DNA of 64,000 nt, from the NCBI GenBank assembly GCA_029567325.1, contig JAKQLF010000155.1, positions 62,001 through 126,000 of the forward strand. Reading direction: 5' to 3'. Position numbers and translations under genes: made by a program. Origin of the DNA: Bacteroidota bacterium (lineage in GTDB: Bacteria > Bacteroidota > Bacteroidia > Chitinophagales > Saprospiraceae). Below the pieces are notes generated by a model. The model was not told the origin of the DNA, made no database searches, and saw only the letters and a list, made by a program, of their open reading frames with translations. Positions 41,498-50,256 of the stretch are shown in pieces. Position 1 is the stretch's first letter. Every line of letters starts with the position of its first letter.

Positions 41498-42250
41498 TTA
41501 ATCCAATAATCCTCCGCATACGCTCAAAGTTTGTCCAGTTATGTAAGTTGACATATCTGAACCAAGGAAAACACAGGCATTAGCCACGTCAACTCCTTCA
41601 CCCAATCGCTTGAGAGGAATATTCTCTTCATAGGTTTTACGCTGCTCTTCTGTCAAGGCATGAGTCATGTCAGTAGCTATAAAACCTGGAGCAATGACAT
41701 TCGATCGAATTCCTCGAGAACCTACTTCTTTTGCAATTGATTTTGAAAATCCAATAATACCTGCTTTGGAAGCCGCATAATTGGCTTGCCCGGCATTACC
41801 AAATACCCCAACAACACTGCTCATATGGATGATTGATCCTGCTCTTTGCTTGAGCATGGGTTTTAAAATATGTTTAGTCAGATTAAATACAGATTTGAGA
41901 TTGACCTTGATGACATCATCCCATTGGTCTTCACTCATTCTGAGCATCAAAGTATCCTTGGTGATGCCAGCATTATTGATCAAAATATCAATTCTTCCAA
42001 AATCTGCTATGACACTTTCTATCAAAATAGCTGCTTGACCGAAATCAGATGCATCGGATTGATAAGATTTTATTTTTGCGCCATTATTGCTTAAATCTTC
42101 AACGATAGTTTGTGATTTGGCAGCTGAATTTTCACTCACATATGTGAAGGCAACAGATGCTCCCTCTTTCACATAAGCGTTCACTATTGCTTCACCAATT
42201 CCTCTTGATCCTCCTGTTATCAAGGCAACCTTACCATCTAATAGACCCAT
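41498..42250 (-). CDS. fabG: 3-oxoacyl-ACP reductase FabG
   Basis: 250 residues, classical short-chain dehydrogenase. The cofactor site ALITGGSRGIGEAIVNAYVK is at the start, followed by LINNAGITKDTLMLRMSEDQ, the catalytic Ser in IIHMSSVVGVFGNAGQANY and the Y-x3-K pair in NYAASKAGIIG. The end ITGQTLSVCGGL is typical of FabG in fatty acid synthesis. No other fab genes adjoin it. Its upstream region is the 1.1-kb hairpin-repeat region. Confidence 0.93.
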   Translation of the reverse strand: MGLLDGKVALITGGSRGIGEAIVNAYVKEGASVAFTYVSENSAAKSQTIVEDLSNNGAKIKSYQSDASDFGQAAILIESVIADFGRIDILINNAGITKDTLMLRMSEDQWDDVIKVNLKSVFNLTKHILKPMLKQRAGSIIHMSSVVGVFGNAGQANYAASKAGIIGFSKSIAKEVGSRGIRSNVIAPGFIATDMTHALTEEQRKTYEENIPLKRLGEGVDVANACVFLGSDMSTYITGQTLSVCGGLLD

Positions 42251-42390
42251 AACTTTGATTTAAATTACAAAAACAGGCGCAAAATAGCAAACCAGATACA
42301 TTCTAGGAAATTTAATACAGGAAGTAGAGTTTTTGAAAAGTCCCAAGCATTGATTGAATGAAATTTTTCCAGAGTTTACAAAATAAAAAT

Positions 42391-42443
42391 GGTATCGAAA
42401 TTTTGACACTTCGACACCTATATACTAACCCCAAAACCAATTT
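42391..42443. repeat. hairpin repeat unit 1
   Basis: The stem pairs 42391-42399 (GGTATCGAA) with 42410-42418 (TTCGACACC), nine pairs with one mismatch. The tail (42425-42443) reads CTAACCCCAAAACCAATTT. This is the most divergent copy. On the minus strand the stem is followed by ATTTTTATTT. Confidence 0.8.
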
Positions 42444-42474
42444 CTAAATTTATTTGGAAGAATAGTTAAAAAAA

Positions 42475-42530
42475 GGTATCGAAATGCTGTCACTTCGATA
42501 CCCATATAATTAACCCCAAAAAACCAATTT
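42475..42530. repeat. hairpin repeat unit 2
   Basis: A perfect nine-pair stem joins 42475-42483 (GGTATCGAA) and 42494-42502 (TTCGATACC). The conserved tail ATTAACCCCAAAAAACCAAT follows. On the minus strand seven T come directly after the stem. Confidence 0.85.
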
Positions 42531-42557
42531 AACCAATATCAATTGAAAGAGAGGAAG

Positions 42558-42630
42558 AAAAAGGTGCCGCTATGCAAAGCATTTCGGCACCCAATAATTA
42601 ACCCCAAAAAACCAATTGAAAATATATTTT
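42558..42630. repeat. hairpin repeat unit 3 (73 bp identical to unit 4)
   Basis: Stem 42563-42569 (GGTGCCG) with 42585-42591 (CGGCACC), plus an inner stem ATGC/GCAT (42572-42575 with 42579-42582) and loop AAA. The tail carries ATTAACCCCAAAAAACCAAT. All 73 bases recur at 42675-42747. On the minus strand five T follow the stem. Confidence 0.9.
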
Positions 42631-42674
42631 TGCCGTACTCACTATATTTAAACAACCAAGTTGTAAAAGAGTTT

Positions 42675-42747
42675 AAAAAGGTGCCGCTATGCAAAGCATT
42701 TCGGCACCCAATAATTAACCCCAAAAAACCAATTGAAAATATATTTT
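42675..42747. repeat. hairpin repeat unit 4 (73 bp identical to unit 3)
   Basis: Exact copy of 42558-42630, offset by 117 bases. Stem 42680-42686 with 42702-42708. The sequences on either side of the 73-bp block differ from those of unit 3, so the block is the unit of duplication. Confidence 0.9.
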
Positions 42748-42795
42748 ATACCCATCTATCACTGTCAAACAATACTTTCAGATTCCAAGGATTGG

Positions 42796-42859
42796 AAAAA
42801 AGGTGCCTCCATGTAAACATTTTGGCACCCAATAATTAACCCCAAAAAACCAATTGAAA
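42796..42859. repeat. hairpin repeat unit 5
   Basis: Stem 42802-42807 (GGTGCC) with 42824-42829 (GGCACC), inner stem ATGT/ACAT (compensated change from ATGC/GCAT), then the same tail ATTAACCCCAAAAAACCAAT. Six A precede it, giving six T after the stem on the minus strand. Confidence 0.85.
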
Positions 42860-43358
42860 GAATTTCTTATTTTCTTTATAAGCTCACTTTTGAACTTGTA
42901 TATCTTTATGACGATCAATAATATTTTACGTCACATTTATTTTTAAAAGTCAAACTGCTTTAAATCTATTTTAACATTTGTTTGATTTTTATGACTTTGC
43001 ATTTATTTACAACTTCTTTAAAGCGGGCACAAATGTATGCTAAAAATTAGCTAATATTCTATTCGAAAACCGTATTTAAGAATAATATATGATTTCAAGC
43101 AGAAAATTATGATTCATCAGAATTATATATGGTTTTATTAAAACAATTATTTATTAGATAAAATTCAGTTTTATGGATTTACGAGCCTTTTCTTTTAATG
43201 TAAATTTCATAATTCTGCAATTTTGTAAGATTTTGTACGACGAGGCTTTTTACCTTCAAAATTAAAAATTTAACTTTTGGTTAAATAAATTTTACTACTT
43301 TTTCGGCTAAAACAAAGCGTGCAACTAGGTTTATGTTCTAAAAAATTTCAAATGTTTT

Positions 43359-44240
43359 TTAAATGATGATGTCCTGATAAGGAAGGACTGTCTGATAACC
43401 TTTTTTGTTGAAATATTCTTTGGCTTCACCCAATCCACCCGGAGCTATGGCCAACATAAAGTCTCCGCCCCATGCTCCCAAAGATTTGAGTGCGTGTGGA
43501 TAATCAGAAAACAACTTTTCTTTCACGGGAGTAAAGCCAGTATGATGTTTTACAATCGATTCGTGTTCTACCATCAAATTGGAGAAAACATCCAAACTAG
43601 GTACATCAGCAACCTGCTCCGTAATCTCATCGATTTTTTTCACAAAATTTTTCTTGTCCTTGACGCTGCTCAAATATTTTTTGACCTCATCCTCGGACTT
43701 GGCTTTGGCATTGAGATGAACAAAGCACAATTTATCTTTATAAGCAGGCTTGAAATCTATAGGCGTATAGGAAATTTCATCCTCTGTGCACCAATAGATG
43801 ATTGGGCCTTTTGCACCAGCCGCTGCAACATCATATCCAGAACCATTCTCAACTTTAAAATACAATTCCAAAGGTTCGATTTCAGCCCATTGCGCTATGA
43901 GATTGATCAAAGTAGAACTACTACCCAATCCCCAATCCAATGGGAACTCAAGGTGTGTTTCTATTTTGAAGGCATTCCATTTATCCAAAAATTCACAATT
44001 GAGACGAACTGCTCCCTTCAAAATAGATTTTAACTTTTGACTGAGTGCCTCGTTTGTTGTCTCTGTTGCTGAAAAATCATAGAGTGAAATACTAGAAGAA
44101 AACCATTCATTACCATTATGGTCATAACTTTTCCATTCCAGATCAGTACTCCTAGTTGCCTTGATTGTCATACGCTGTCCCTGCTTGGTGGGTAATGCCA
44201 AACATCTTGATCCGTCAAGTACCGCGTACTCGCCTGTCAA
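43359..44240 (-). CDS. GYDIA-type GHMP kinase (isoprenoid pathway)
   Basis: 293 residues from the only nearby standard start, TTG at 44240. The frame continues upstream for about 19 codons to a TGA (44295-44297) and codes FYAHGKLLL joined to TGEYAVLDG, the conserved first strand of the family. The true N-terminus therefore seems to lie upstream of any ATG, GTG or TTG. Motif 2 is PLDWGLGSSSTLINLIAQW, NGSGYDVAAAGAKGPIIYW is the group's hallmark, and LGAWGGDFMLAIAP is motif 3. Bacteroidota mevalonate-pathway genomes carry such a kinase next to HMG-CoA reductase; here it is 19 kb away. Confidence 0.8.
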   Translation of the reverse strand: MTGEYAVLDGSRCLALPTKQGQRMTIKATRSTDLEWKSYDHNGNEWFSSSISLYDFSATETTNEALSQKLKSILKGAVRLNCEFLDKWNAFKIETHLEFPLDWGLGSSSTLINLIAQWAEIEPLELYFKVENGSGYDVAAAGAKGPIIYWCTEDEISYTPIDFKPAYKDKLCFVHLNAKAKSEDEVKKYLSSVKDKKNFVKKIDEITEQVADVPSLDVFSNLMVEHESIVKHHTGFTPVKEKLFSDYPHALKSLGAWGGDFMLAIAPGGLGEAKEYFNKKGYQTVLPYQDIII

Positions 44241-44443
44241 TAAAAGTTTACCGTGTGCGTAAAACTTTGCGATGATAAATTGGTTTGTTGATATTCAAAA
44301 ATAAGAATGCGTAAAAGTATCACTTAAAATAATATATAAAAATAAAGTATATAATATTTTTCTTTTATGTGCAATTCTTTTTTTGGAACATGTGCCTGTA
44401 AAACACCCTCTGAGCCCGTTTTTAATTTCGCAGCTTCGTTTTC

Positions 44444-46228
44444 TTATCCGTGGTGATTGTCTGGTTTAAGTTCCAGTTTTGTAATGAAGTTGGTGAAATG
44501 TTCATTTTTATTTTTGAAATGCTCAAAAACATCCTTCGTAGACAGGATTTGTTTTATTTGCACCTCCTCCATATCTGGAAATTGCGCCTTATCAATGATC
44601 AATTCGATGGTGAGTGTAGTCAGGCCAAATTCTTCCCTGATTCTATCAATGATTGCACCTTCTTGAGCAATCAGATTTTTGGTTGCCGCATTGGGCACAG
44701 TAATGATTAAGTTATTTTCCTCCAGTTGTAAAATGGTGTGTTTCATTGCCGTTTTAGTACTTACAGAAGGATTTGCTTCCAGGTACTGATTCCAGATATT
44801 TTTCACACCCTCTAAGTTGAAACCTTTCTGTGCTTGAGCTTTCAAAGCTTCTTCTTCCAGTACTTTTTTGCGAATATCGGCAACTTTATTTCTCAAAGAA
44901 CCACTGCCACTTTTCAAAAGATCTTTGGGTTCTCCCGCGATTGATGTAACTGTATTATCCTCTTTGTTTGCTTCAGGAGCTTTGGGCAGTTCTTTTTCAG
45001 GAATATGATTGTTTGAGACAGGATTTACTGGAGGTAAAGTAGGATCAGCCGTCTTTTCTGTGGTGCCAACGCTTAGGTCAGGAGTTTTTTTTTCCTGCAA
45101 ATTTTGATTGTGCATCAAGACACTTCCTTGGATGATGTTATGAAGGTTGCACAGTTTGCTCAGCGTTAATTCTGTAAGTAAACGTTTATTGGAAGCTCTC
45201 GGCATTCCTACATCACAAGTATTGAGTATGTCAAGTGCAGATAAAATGAAAGATTCAGTTGCCAAAGCTCCTTGGTTGAAATATCGTTGTCTGAGTTCTT
45301 CACTGCATTCCAGAAGGGTAATGGTGGCAGTGTCCTTACTCAGCAACAGATTTCTCATGTGTTCTGACAGTCCTTGTACAAAATGTTCTGCTTCAAAACC
45401 ATTTTTGATCACTTCATCGATGGTCAGGAAAACACTTTTTAAATCACCTCTCAAACAAGCATCTGTTGTTTTAAAAAAGTATTCATAATCCAAGACATTG
45501 AGATGTTGGATGATGTCCTTATAAGTAATGTTTCCATCCACCGCACTTGCAACCTTATCAAAAATGGAAAGTGCATCCCTCATACCTCCATCGGCTTTTT
45601 GGCCAATCTGGTGTAAGGCTTCTACATCAGCCGTTCGCCCTTCACTTTTTAAGATTCTTTGCAACTGCTCTACGATGTCACCAACTTGTATTCTTTTGAA
45701 ATCAAAAATTTGACACCTGGAAAGAATGGTCGGTAAGATTTTATGCTTCTCTGTAGTCGCTAAGATAAAAATGGCATAAGGCGGCGGTTCCTCCAAAGTT
45801 TTCAAAAATGCATTGAAAGCTTGTGTGGACAACATATGCACCTCGTCAATGATGAATACTTTATGACTTCCTTGTTGTGGTTGGAATCTTACCTGCTCTA
45901 TCAAAGTTCTGATGTGTTCAACGCTGTTGTTTGACGCTGCATCGAGTTCAATGATGTTGAAAGAAGCATTTTCATTGAATGAAGTACAAGAAGAACACGT
46001 ATTACAAGGTGCCACTTGGTCGATCGGATTCTGGCAGTTGATGACCTTGGCAAGAATTCTTGCACAAGTTGTTTTACCAACTCCCCTTGGTCCACAAAAC
46101 AAAAAAGCATGAGCTAGTTTATCGGTTTGCAACGCATTTTTCAGCGTCTTGGCAATGTGATTTTGACCAACAACATCCTCAAATTTGATTGGTCTATATT
46201 TTCGCGCCGAAACTACAAAAGTGCTCAT
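44444..46228 (-). CDS. dnaX: DNA polymerase III gamma/tau subunit
   Basis: 594 residues: AAA+ clamp-loader ATPase with Walker A FCGPRGVGKTTCARILAK (near 45), a four-Cys zinc site (CQNPIDQVAPCNTCSSC), Walker B FIIDEVHMLSTQAFNAFLKT and sensor 1 IFILATTEKHKILPTILSRC. Domain III follows to about residue 365, then a Pro/Lys-rich linker and a tau-specific C-terminal domain (about 475-594). The coding strand carries nine consecutive A (45085-45093) at codons 379-382, exactly at the linker. One base gained or lost there leads to TGA or TAA within a few codons, which would give a gamma-like form. Confidence 0.95.
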   Translation of the reverse strand: MSTFVVSARKYRPIKFEDVVGQNHIAKTLKNALQTDKLAHAFLFCGPRGVGKTTCARILAKVINCQNPIDQVAPCNTCSSCTSFNENASFNIIELDAASNNSVEHIRTLIEQVRFQPQQGSHKVFIIDEVHMLSTQAFNAFLKTLEEPPPYAIFILATTEKHKILPTILSRCQIFDFKRIQVGDIVEQLQRILKSEGRTADVEALHQIGQKADGGMRDALSIFDKVASAVDGNITYKDIIQHLNVLDYEYFFKTTDACLRGDLKSVFLTIDEVIKNGFEAEHFVQGLSEHMRNLLLSKDTATITLLECSEELRQRYFNQGALATESFILSALDILNTCDVGMPRASNKRLLTELTLSKLCNLHNIIQGSVLMHNQNLQEKKTPDLSVGTTEKTADPTLPPVNPVSNNHIPEKELPKAPEANKEDNTVTSIAGEPKDLLKSGSGSLRNKVADIRKKVLEEEALKAQAQKGFNLEGVKNIWNQYLEANPSVSTKTAMKHTILQLEENNLIITVPNAATKNLIAQEGAIIDRIREEFGLTTLTIELIIDKAQFPDMEEVQIKQILSTKDVFEHFKNKNEHFTNFITKLELKPDNHHG

Positions 46229-46315
46229 CTATGGTGTTTATCAAAATGTTACCCGAGATCATCGGGATGGCAAAAGTAAGAAATAATCGCCAAAAGTGAC
46301 GACTCAAAAATGAAA

Positions 46316-47881
46316 TCACTCTTTTTTAAGAAAAGTTTTATCACCAGGTTTCGTTGGATTTTGTTCGATGTACAAAGAAGTGGAGGGGAATGCAAAATCA
46401 ACATGATTATTTTCTGCAATTTTTTTGATTTCAAAAAATATTTCTTCTCTGATTTTGAGCTCTTCTTGTATGTCATTCACAGCAATGTATACTCGTATAA
46501 AAATGTCTAAAGAAGAGGCTGACATGTTTCTGAAATATACCAATCGTTGGTTGACATCTATTTTTTCATTATTCTCCACATAACTTCTGACCTGAGAGAT
46601 GAAGTTTTGCATATTTGAAGCATTTGTGTCGTATCGCATGGAAAGGTTGCTTTCCAAGAGGCGCAATTTTCTAGCTCCCAAATTGGTGATGGTCACGTTT
46701 GATAGGTTGCCATTGGGTATACTGACCAAACTAGTGTCTGTTTTTCTCAGTCTGGTTGACCTGAAGCCAACTTCTTCAACCACACCTTCTGTATCTGGTG
46801 TTTGGATATAATCCCCAATCTGAAATGGTTTATCAAAGAAGATCATGATAGAACCCAAAAAGTTTTTTACCGTGTCTTGTGCTGCTAAAGCAATAGCCAA
46901 ACCTCCTATGGAAACTCCTGCGATCAGGGCTGTGACGTTGACTCCGCTTATGGCCATGATGTGAATTACAGTAACCACACCAATGATAATTTTCACCACT
47001 TTTACCAAAACTGGTAACAGTTGGTCATCCAACTTAGATTCTGTTTTAGCGGTTATTCCGTTGAGGTAGATGTGCATCAAATTCACCAATTTAAATAAAC
47101 ACATCATGATGAAAATAGACTGCACAAAATCCAGCAATAAATAAAGAACTTTGCTTATTGAAATGTCGAGTAGCAGAGATGGCATTAAAAACTGTATCAC
47201 ATGGATCATCACATAAGCGACACCGTAACCTACAAATTTATGCAAAATCGGCCTCGAAGATGCCTCTAAATTCATCTCTTTGTACCAATTTGCACTCAAA
47301 ATCCACCTATCTATGATCGTATTGAGCAAAAGATATAAAAGGTATGCCAAACCAATGATGATCAGAAAGCCCAAATACTGCCAAGTTTTAATTCCGAAAA
47401 ATTCTTGCTGCACACTCTGTGGTAATCGATCAACCAATTTTCCAAGTTGAAATGGAAATACGTCTTCGTACATTTGATCCACGGCTTTACTAGTCACTTC
47501 ACTGTATGTCCAAAAGCCATTAGTTTTCTCTACATAAACTTGAGGTAATTGGTTGGGAAAAGGAGAGTAGATTTCATTTCCAGAAAGACTATCTTTATAA
47601 TTTCCTTTTTTGGGAACCTTTGCCATGTCAAAAGCAAGGCCTTTAGCATCCAATATTTTTTTCAGCCTTTCAGCTTTTTTTATTCTTATTTCTGGCGAAA
47701 GAATACTAGGATGGATCGTTTTTGCAGCTACTTCTGGGTGGTAATTTCCACTGTTCAAGTTTGAAATGTGGGTATCAAAAACATGGAAGGGAGATTGGAG
47801 CAATACAGAATCAGATTGACCAAAAGCCACATTTACGGATAAAAATATTAAAACGGTAAAAAAAGATGCTAAGCGCCGCAT
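46316..47881 (-). CDS. MscS-family mechanosensitive ion channel
   Basis: 521 residues: signal peptide (to about 21, VNVAFGQS), a periplasmic domain of about 130 residues, five or so membrane helices, then the MscS core. The pore helix region reads VTALIAGVSIGGLAIALAAQ and DTVKNFLGSIMIFFDKPFQI, and the beta domain has GDYIQTPDTEGVVEEVGFRS followed by VSIPNGNLSNVTITN. It opens under membrane tension to release solutes on osmotic downshift. Longer than E. coli MscS (286) because of the N-terminal extension. Confidence 0.92.
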   Translation of the reverse strand: MRRLASFFTVLIFLSVNVAFGQSDSVLLQSPFHVFDTHISNLNSGNYHPEVAAKTIHPSILSPEIRIKKAERLKKILDAKGLAFDMAKVPKKGNYKDSLSGNEIYSPFPNQLPQVYVEKTNGFWTYSEVTSKAVDQMYEDVFPFQLGKLVDRLPQSVQQEFFGIKTWQYLGFLIIIGLAYLLYLLLNTIIDRWILSANWYKEMNLEASSRPILHKFVGYGVAYVMIHVIQFLMPSLLLDISISKVLYLLLDFVQSIFIMMCLFKLVNLMHIYLNGITAKTESKLDDQLLPVLVKVVKIIIGVVTVIHIMAISGVNVTALIAGVSIGGLAIALAAQDTVKNFLGSIMIFFDKPFQIGDYIQTPDTEGVVEEVGFRSTRLRKTDTSLVSIPNGNLSNVTITNLGARKLRLLESNLSMRYDTNASNMQNFISQVRSYVENNEKIDVNQRLVYFRNMSASSLDIFIRVYIAVNDIQEELKIREEIFFEIKKIAENNHVDFAFPSTSLYIEQNPTKPGDKTFLKKE

Positions 47882-48015
47882 AATGTTATTTTTGTTTATT
47901 AATACTTATCTGAATGAGATTTGTCCACCAAAATTGTGAAGAAACCATAATTCCAATTGGTTTTAAAAAGCTTTAAAACAACAAAAATAGTATTTCATTG
48001 TCCCATGCAAGCAGG

Positions 48016-49041
48016 ATGACACCAACAATAAAACAAATTCCTTTTGGAAAAACAATTGTCGTTGCTCCTTTAAATTGGGGCTTAGGCCATGCTAGTAGGT
48101 GCATACCTTTGATAAATCAAGCGCTGAATCAAAATAATAAAGTGATCATCGCTTCTGATGGAATTGCGCTAAATCTTTTGCGCAAAGAATTTCCAAACCT
48201 GAAATTTTATGAGTTGCCTTCATATGATATAAAATACCCTTTTCCGTCGATTTTGTTCAATTTAATTTGGCAATCTCCTAGGATTTTGAGAACGATCCGA
48301 ACGGAAAAAAAAGCCATTTCAGACATCATCGAAGTTGAAAAAGTAGATTTATTAATTTCTGACAACAGATATGGATGTTTGAGTTTGAAATGTGAAAGCG
48401 TTTTTATTACGCACCAATTATTTATACAAACAAATAATGTCTTTACAAGTCTATTTGCCAATCTGATCAATGACTTTTTGCTTAGAAATCACTCAGCAAT
48501 TTGGGTCCCTGATTTTGAAGGTAAAGGAAACCTTGCTGGCATGATTTCGCAGGTAAAACCAAAAATGTATACTGGGAAAATCAGTTACATCGGTCCACTT
48601 TCCAGGATTTCAATGTGTGATTCCGATCAACACCAACTTTACGATGTAATTTGTTTGCTTTCTGGGCCAGAACCACAACGCACAAAGTTTGAACAAACCT
48701 TGGTGGAAATATTAAAGAAAAAAAGATTAAAAGTGAAATTGGTAAGGGGCACAACTCTTCCTTATGATCGAGCAGCACATGCGCACATAAAAGTCATAGA
48801 TGTAGCAACTACAGCAGAAATACAAGAGGACATTTGCCAGACTAAATGGGTGATTGCACGGAGCGGTTATTCCACGGTCATGGATCTCTACAGCGCGGGT
48901 AAGCAAGGAATTTTAGTCCCTACTCCAGGTCAAATAGAACAAGAGCACTTAGCCAAACATTTAAGCCAGCACCCTCAATTCAAATTCATTCAACAAAATG
49001 AATTAAATGAAAAAAATTTGACAAATCTGTTAAAAGATTAG
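48016..49041 (+). CDS. GT-B (MurG/GT28-like) glycosyltransferase-related protein
   Basis: About 341 residues from ATG 48016; a TTG at 47998 would add six residues. The N-terminal Rossmann domain opens with IVVAPLNWGLGHASRCIPLI, the Gly-rich GHxxR loop of MurG-like enzymes. The C-terminal domain has CLLSGPEPQRTKFEQTLVEI, and the sugar-nucleotide site KWVIARSGYSTVMDLYSAGK followed by PTPGQIEQEHLAKHL. Similar proteins occur widely in Bacteroidota; donor and acceptor are unknown. It stands alone between two minus-strand genes. Confidence 0.82.
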   Translation: MTPTIKQIPFGKTIVVAPLNWGLGHASRCIPLINQALNQNNKVIIASDGIALNLLRKEFPNLKFYELPSYDIKYPFPSILFNLIWQSPRILRTIRTEKKAISDIIEVEKVDLLISDNRYGCLSLKCESVFITHQLFIQTNNVFTSLFANLINDFLLRNHSAIWVPDFEGKGNLAGMISQVKPKMYTGKISYIGPLSRISMCDSDQHQLYDVICLLSGPEPQRTKFEQTLVEILKKKRLKVKLVRGTTLPYDRAAHAHIKVIDVATTAEIQEDICQTKWVIARSGYSTVMDLYSAGKQGILVPTPGQIEQEHLAKHLSQHPQFKFIQQNELNEKNLTNLLKD

Positions 49042-49046
49042 CTAGT

Positions 49047-49934
49047 TTAAATATCACAAATCAACACACCTTCTTTCAAAGATTCCATTAAACTAGGTCT
49101 TGTGGGAATAAATTCTTGAGCCACATAACCATCATAACCAGTAGCTTTGATCGCTTTAATAATCGCCTTGTAATTTAATTCTTGCGTTTCATTGATTTCA
49201 TTTCTTCCAGGTACGCCTCCTGTGTGATAGTGAGAAATGTATTTATGGTATTTCTGTATGGTTGCAATCACGTCCCCTTCCATGATTTGCATGTGGTAGA
49301 TGTCATAAAGCAAGGTGAAATTTGGATTTCCAAGTTTTTCTGCAAGCGCAACACCCCAAGCAGTATGATCACATTGATAATCAGGGTGGTTGACTTTGCT
49401 ATTGAGTAATTCCATTACCAGTTTTACGTCATACTGTTGGGCAATTTTAGCGACTTTGTCCAAACCCTTGGCACAATTTTCCAAGCCTTGTTCATCAGAA
49501 ATCCCATTTCTATTGCCGCTAAAACAGATTACCTGTTTAATTCCTTTTTCAGCTGCCAGTGGAAGTAATGTTTTATAATCATTGTAAAGTTGTTCGTGAT
49601 TTTTTAAGTCATTGAAACCCTTAGGAATGCCCAGAGAACTTCCAAAAGAAATGGCACATTCCAACCCTCTTGATAAAACAGTATCCCATTCGTTAGGATT
49701 CAATAACTCTATGGATTTTAAGCCAATCTCCTTGGCCTCTTCTGTCAATTGTTCTAGTGACATACCTTGGTAGCACCATCGGCAAGCGGAGTGTTTGATA
49801 TTACCCAAAAGTTTGTTTGGAACGGTTGCTGAGTTTTCCTCAATTTTAGTGGTTTTACATGCAGCAATCGCGGGAGCGATGCCTATTCCTGCTGCTGATA
49901 GCACTACACCTTTTAAGGCAGATCTTCTATTCAT
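49047..49934 (-). CDS. secreted TIM-barrel isomerase/epimerase (hydroxypyruvate isomerase-like)
   Basis: 295 residues. The N-terminus MNRRSALKGVVLSAAGIG looks like a Tat signal, and AIAACK could act as a lipobox. The barrel belongs to the AP-endonuclease-2/sugar-isomerase family: KSIELLNPNEWDTV, QVICFSGNRNG, KLVMELLNSKVNHPDYQCDH (metal Glu), LLYDIYHMQIMEGDV (Asp, His) and YVAQEFIPTRP (last metal Glu). Hydroxypyruvate isomerase is the closest enzyme type by eye. Export of such an enzyme is common in Bacteroidota, and the real sugar substrate is unknown. Confidence 0.83.
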   Translation of the reverse strand: MNRRSALKGVVLSAAGIGIAPAIAACKTTKIEENSATVPNKLLGNIKHSACRWCYQGMSLEQLTEEAKEIGLKSIELLNPNEWDTVLSRGLECAISFGSSLGIPKGFNDLKNHEQLYNDYKTLLPLAAEKGIKQVICFSGNRNGISDEQGLENCAKGLDKVAKIAQQYDVKLVMELLNSKVNHPDYQCDHTAWGVALAEKLGNPNFTLLYDIYHMQIMEGDVIATIQKYHKYISHYHTGGVPGRNEINETQELNYKAIIKAIKATGYDGYVAQEFIPTRPSLMESLKEGVLICDI

Positions 49935-50256
49935 CTTAACTTATTTGAATTTCAATTTAAAACATAAAGGCTTTATGAAAAACTTATTTTTAATCAAAAA
50001 TAAGCTCCAAAACGCATCTCTATTCATCAAAATTAACAACATAACTGCAAAAACAAAATCAAAATGTAATTACTGGAATCTTTGATAAATAAAATTCAAA
50101 TATAAAAGACCTCCATCCATTATTTAAGAAGAAAACCGCCTTTCTTATGAAGTTTGAATTTAAAATACCCAGGCTTGTATATTGTCATGTTTATCCATTA
50201 CAAAATGGTGCCCTAGTTTCTTATCTTTGCCGACTTTATAAAAATAAGCATTAAAA
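49935..50256. other. 322-bp divergent intergenic region before purD
   Basis: Holds the start regions of two divergent genes. The purD side has a TATCTTTG -7 element at 50222-50229, 27 bases before its ATG. No riboswitch-like structure was recognised. Confidence 0.5.

Larger units (their letters stand above)
42251..43358. other. 1.1-kb intergenic region carrying a five-copy hairpin repeat array
   Basis: No convincing protein gene. The left half (42391-42860) is a tandem array described separately. The right half (about 42890-43358) is very AT-rich with no clear signal. Small frames that cross the repeats on both strands follow the repeat unit itself and do not look like proteins. The flanking genes, fabG and a GHMP kinase, are both on the minus strand. 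Confidence 0.75.

Noticed and set aside
42571-42600. Nine-codon micro-ORFs starting at the ATG inside the hairpins
   Set aside because: Units 2, 3 and 4 have a short frame, but unit 1 lacks the ATG and unit 5 has a stop right after it, so no peptide is conserved.
42543-42839. A 98-codon plus-strand frame and minus-strand frames with repeated peptide blocks across the hairpin array
   Set aside because: The peptide repeats simply mirror the DNA repeats. Bases vary by stem compensation rather than by codon-preserving change, and spacing between units is not always a multiple of three.
42391-42860. CRISPR array
   Set aside because: Only five units, with long AT-rich spacers of uneven length, degenerate repeats and no cas genes nearby.
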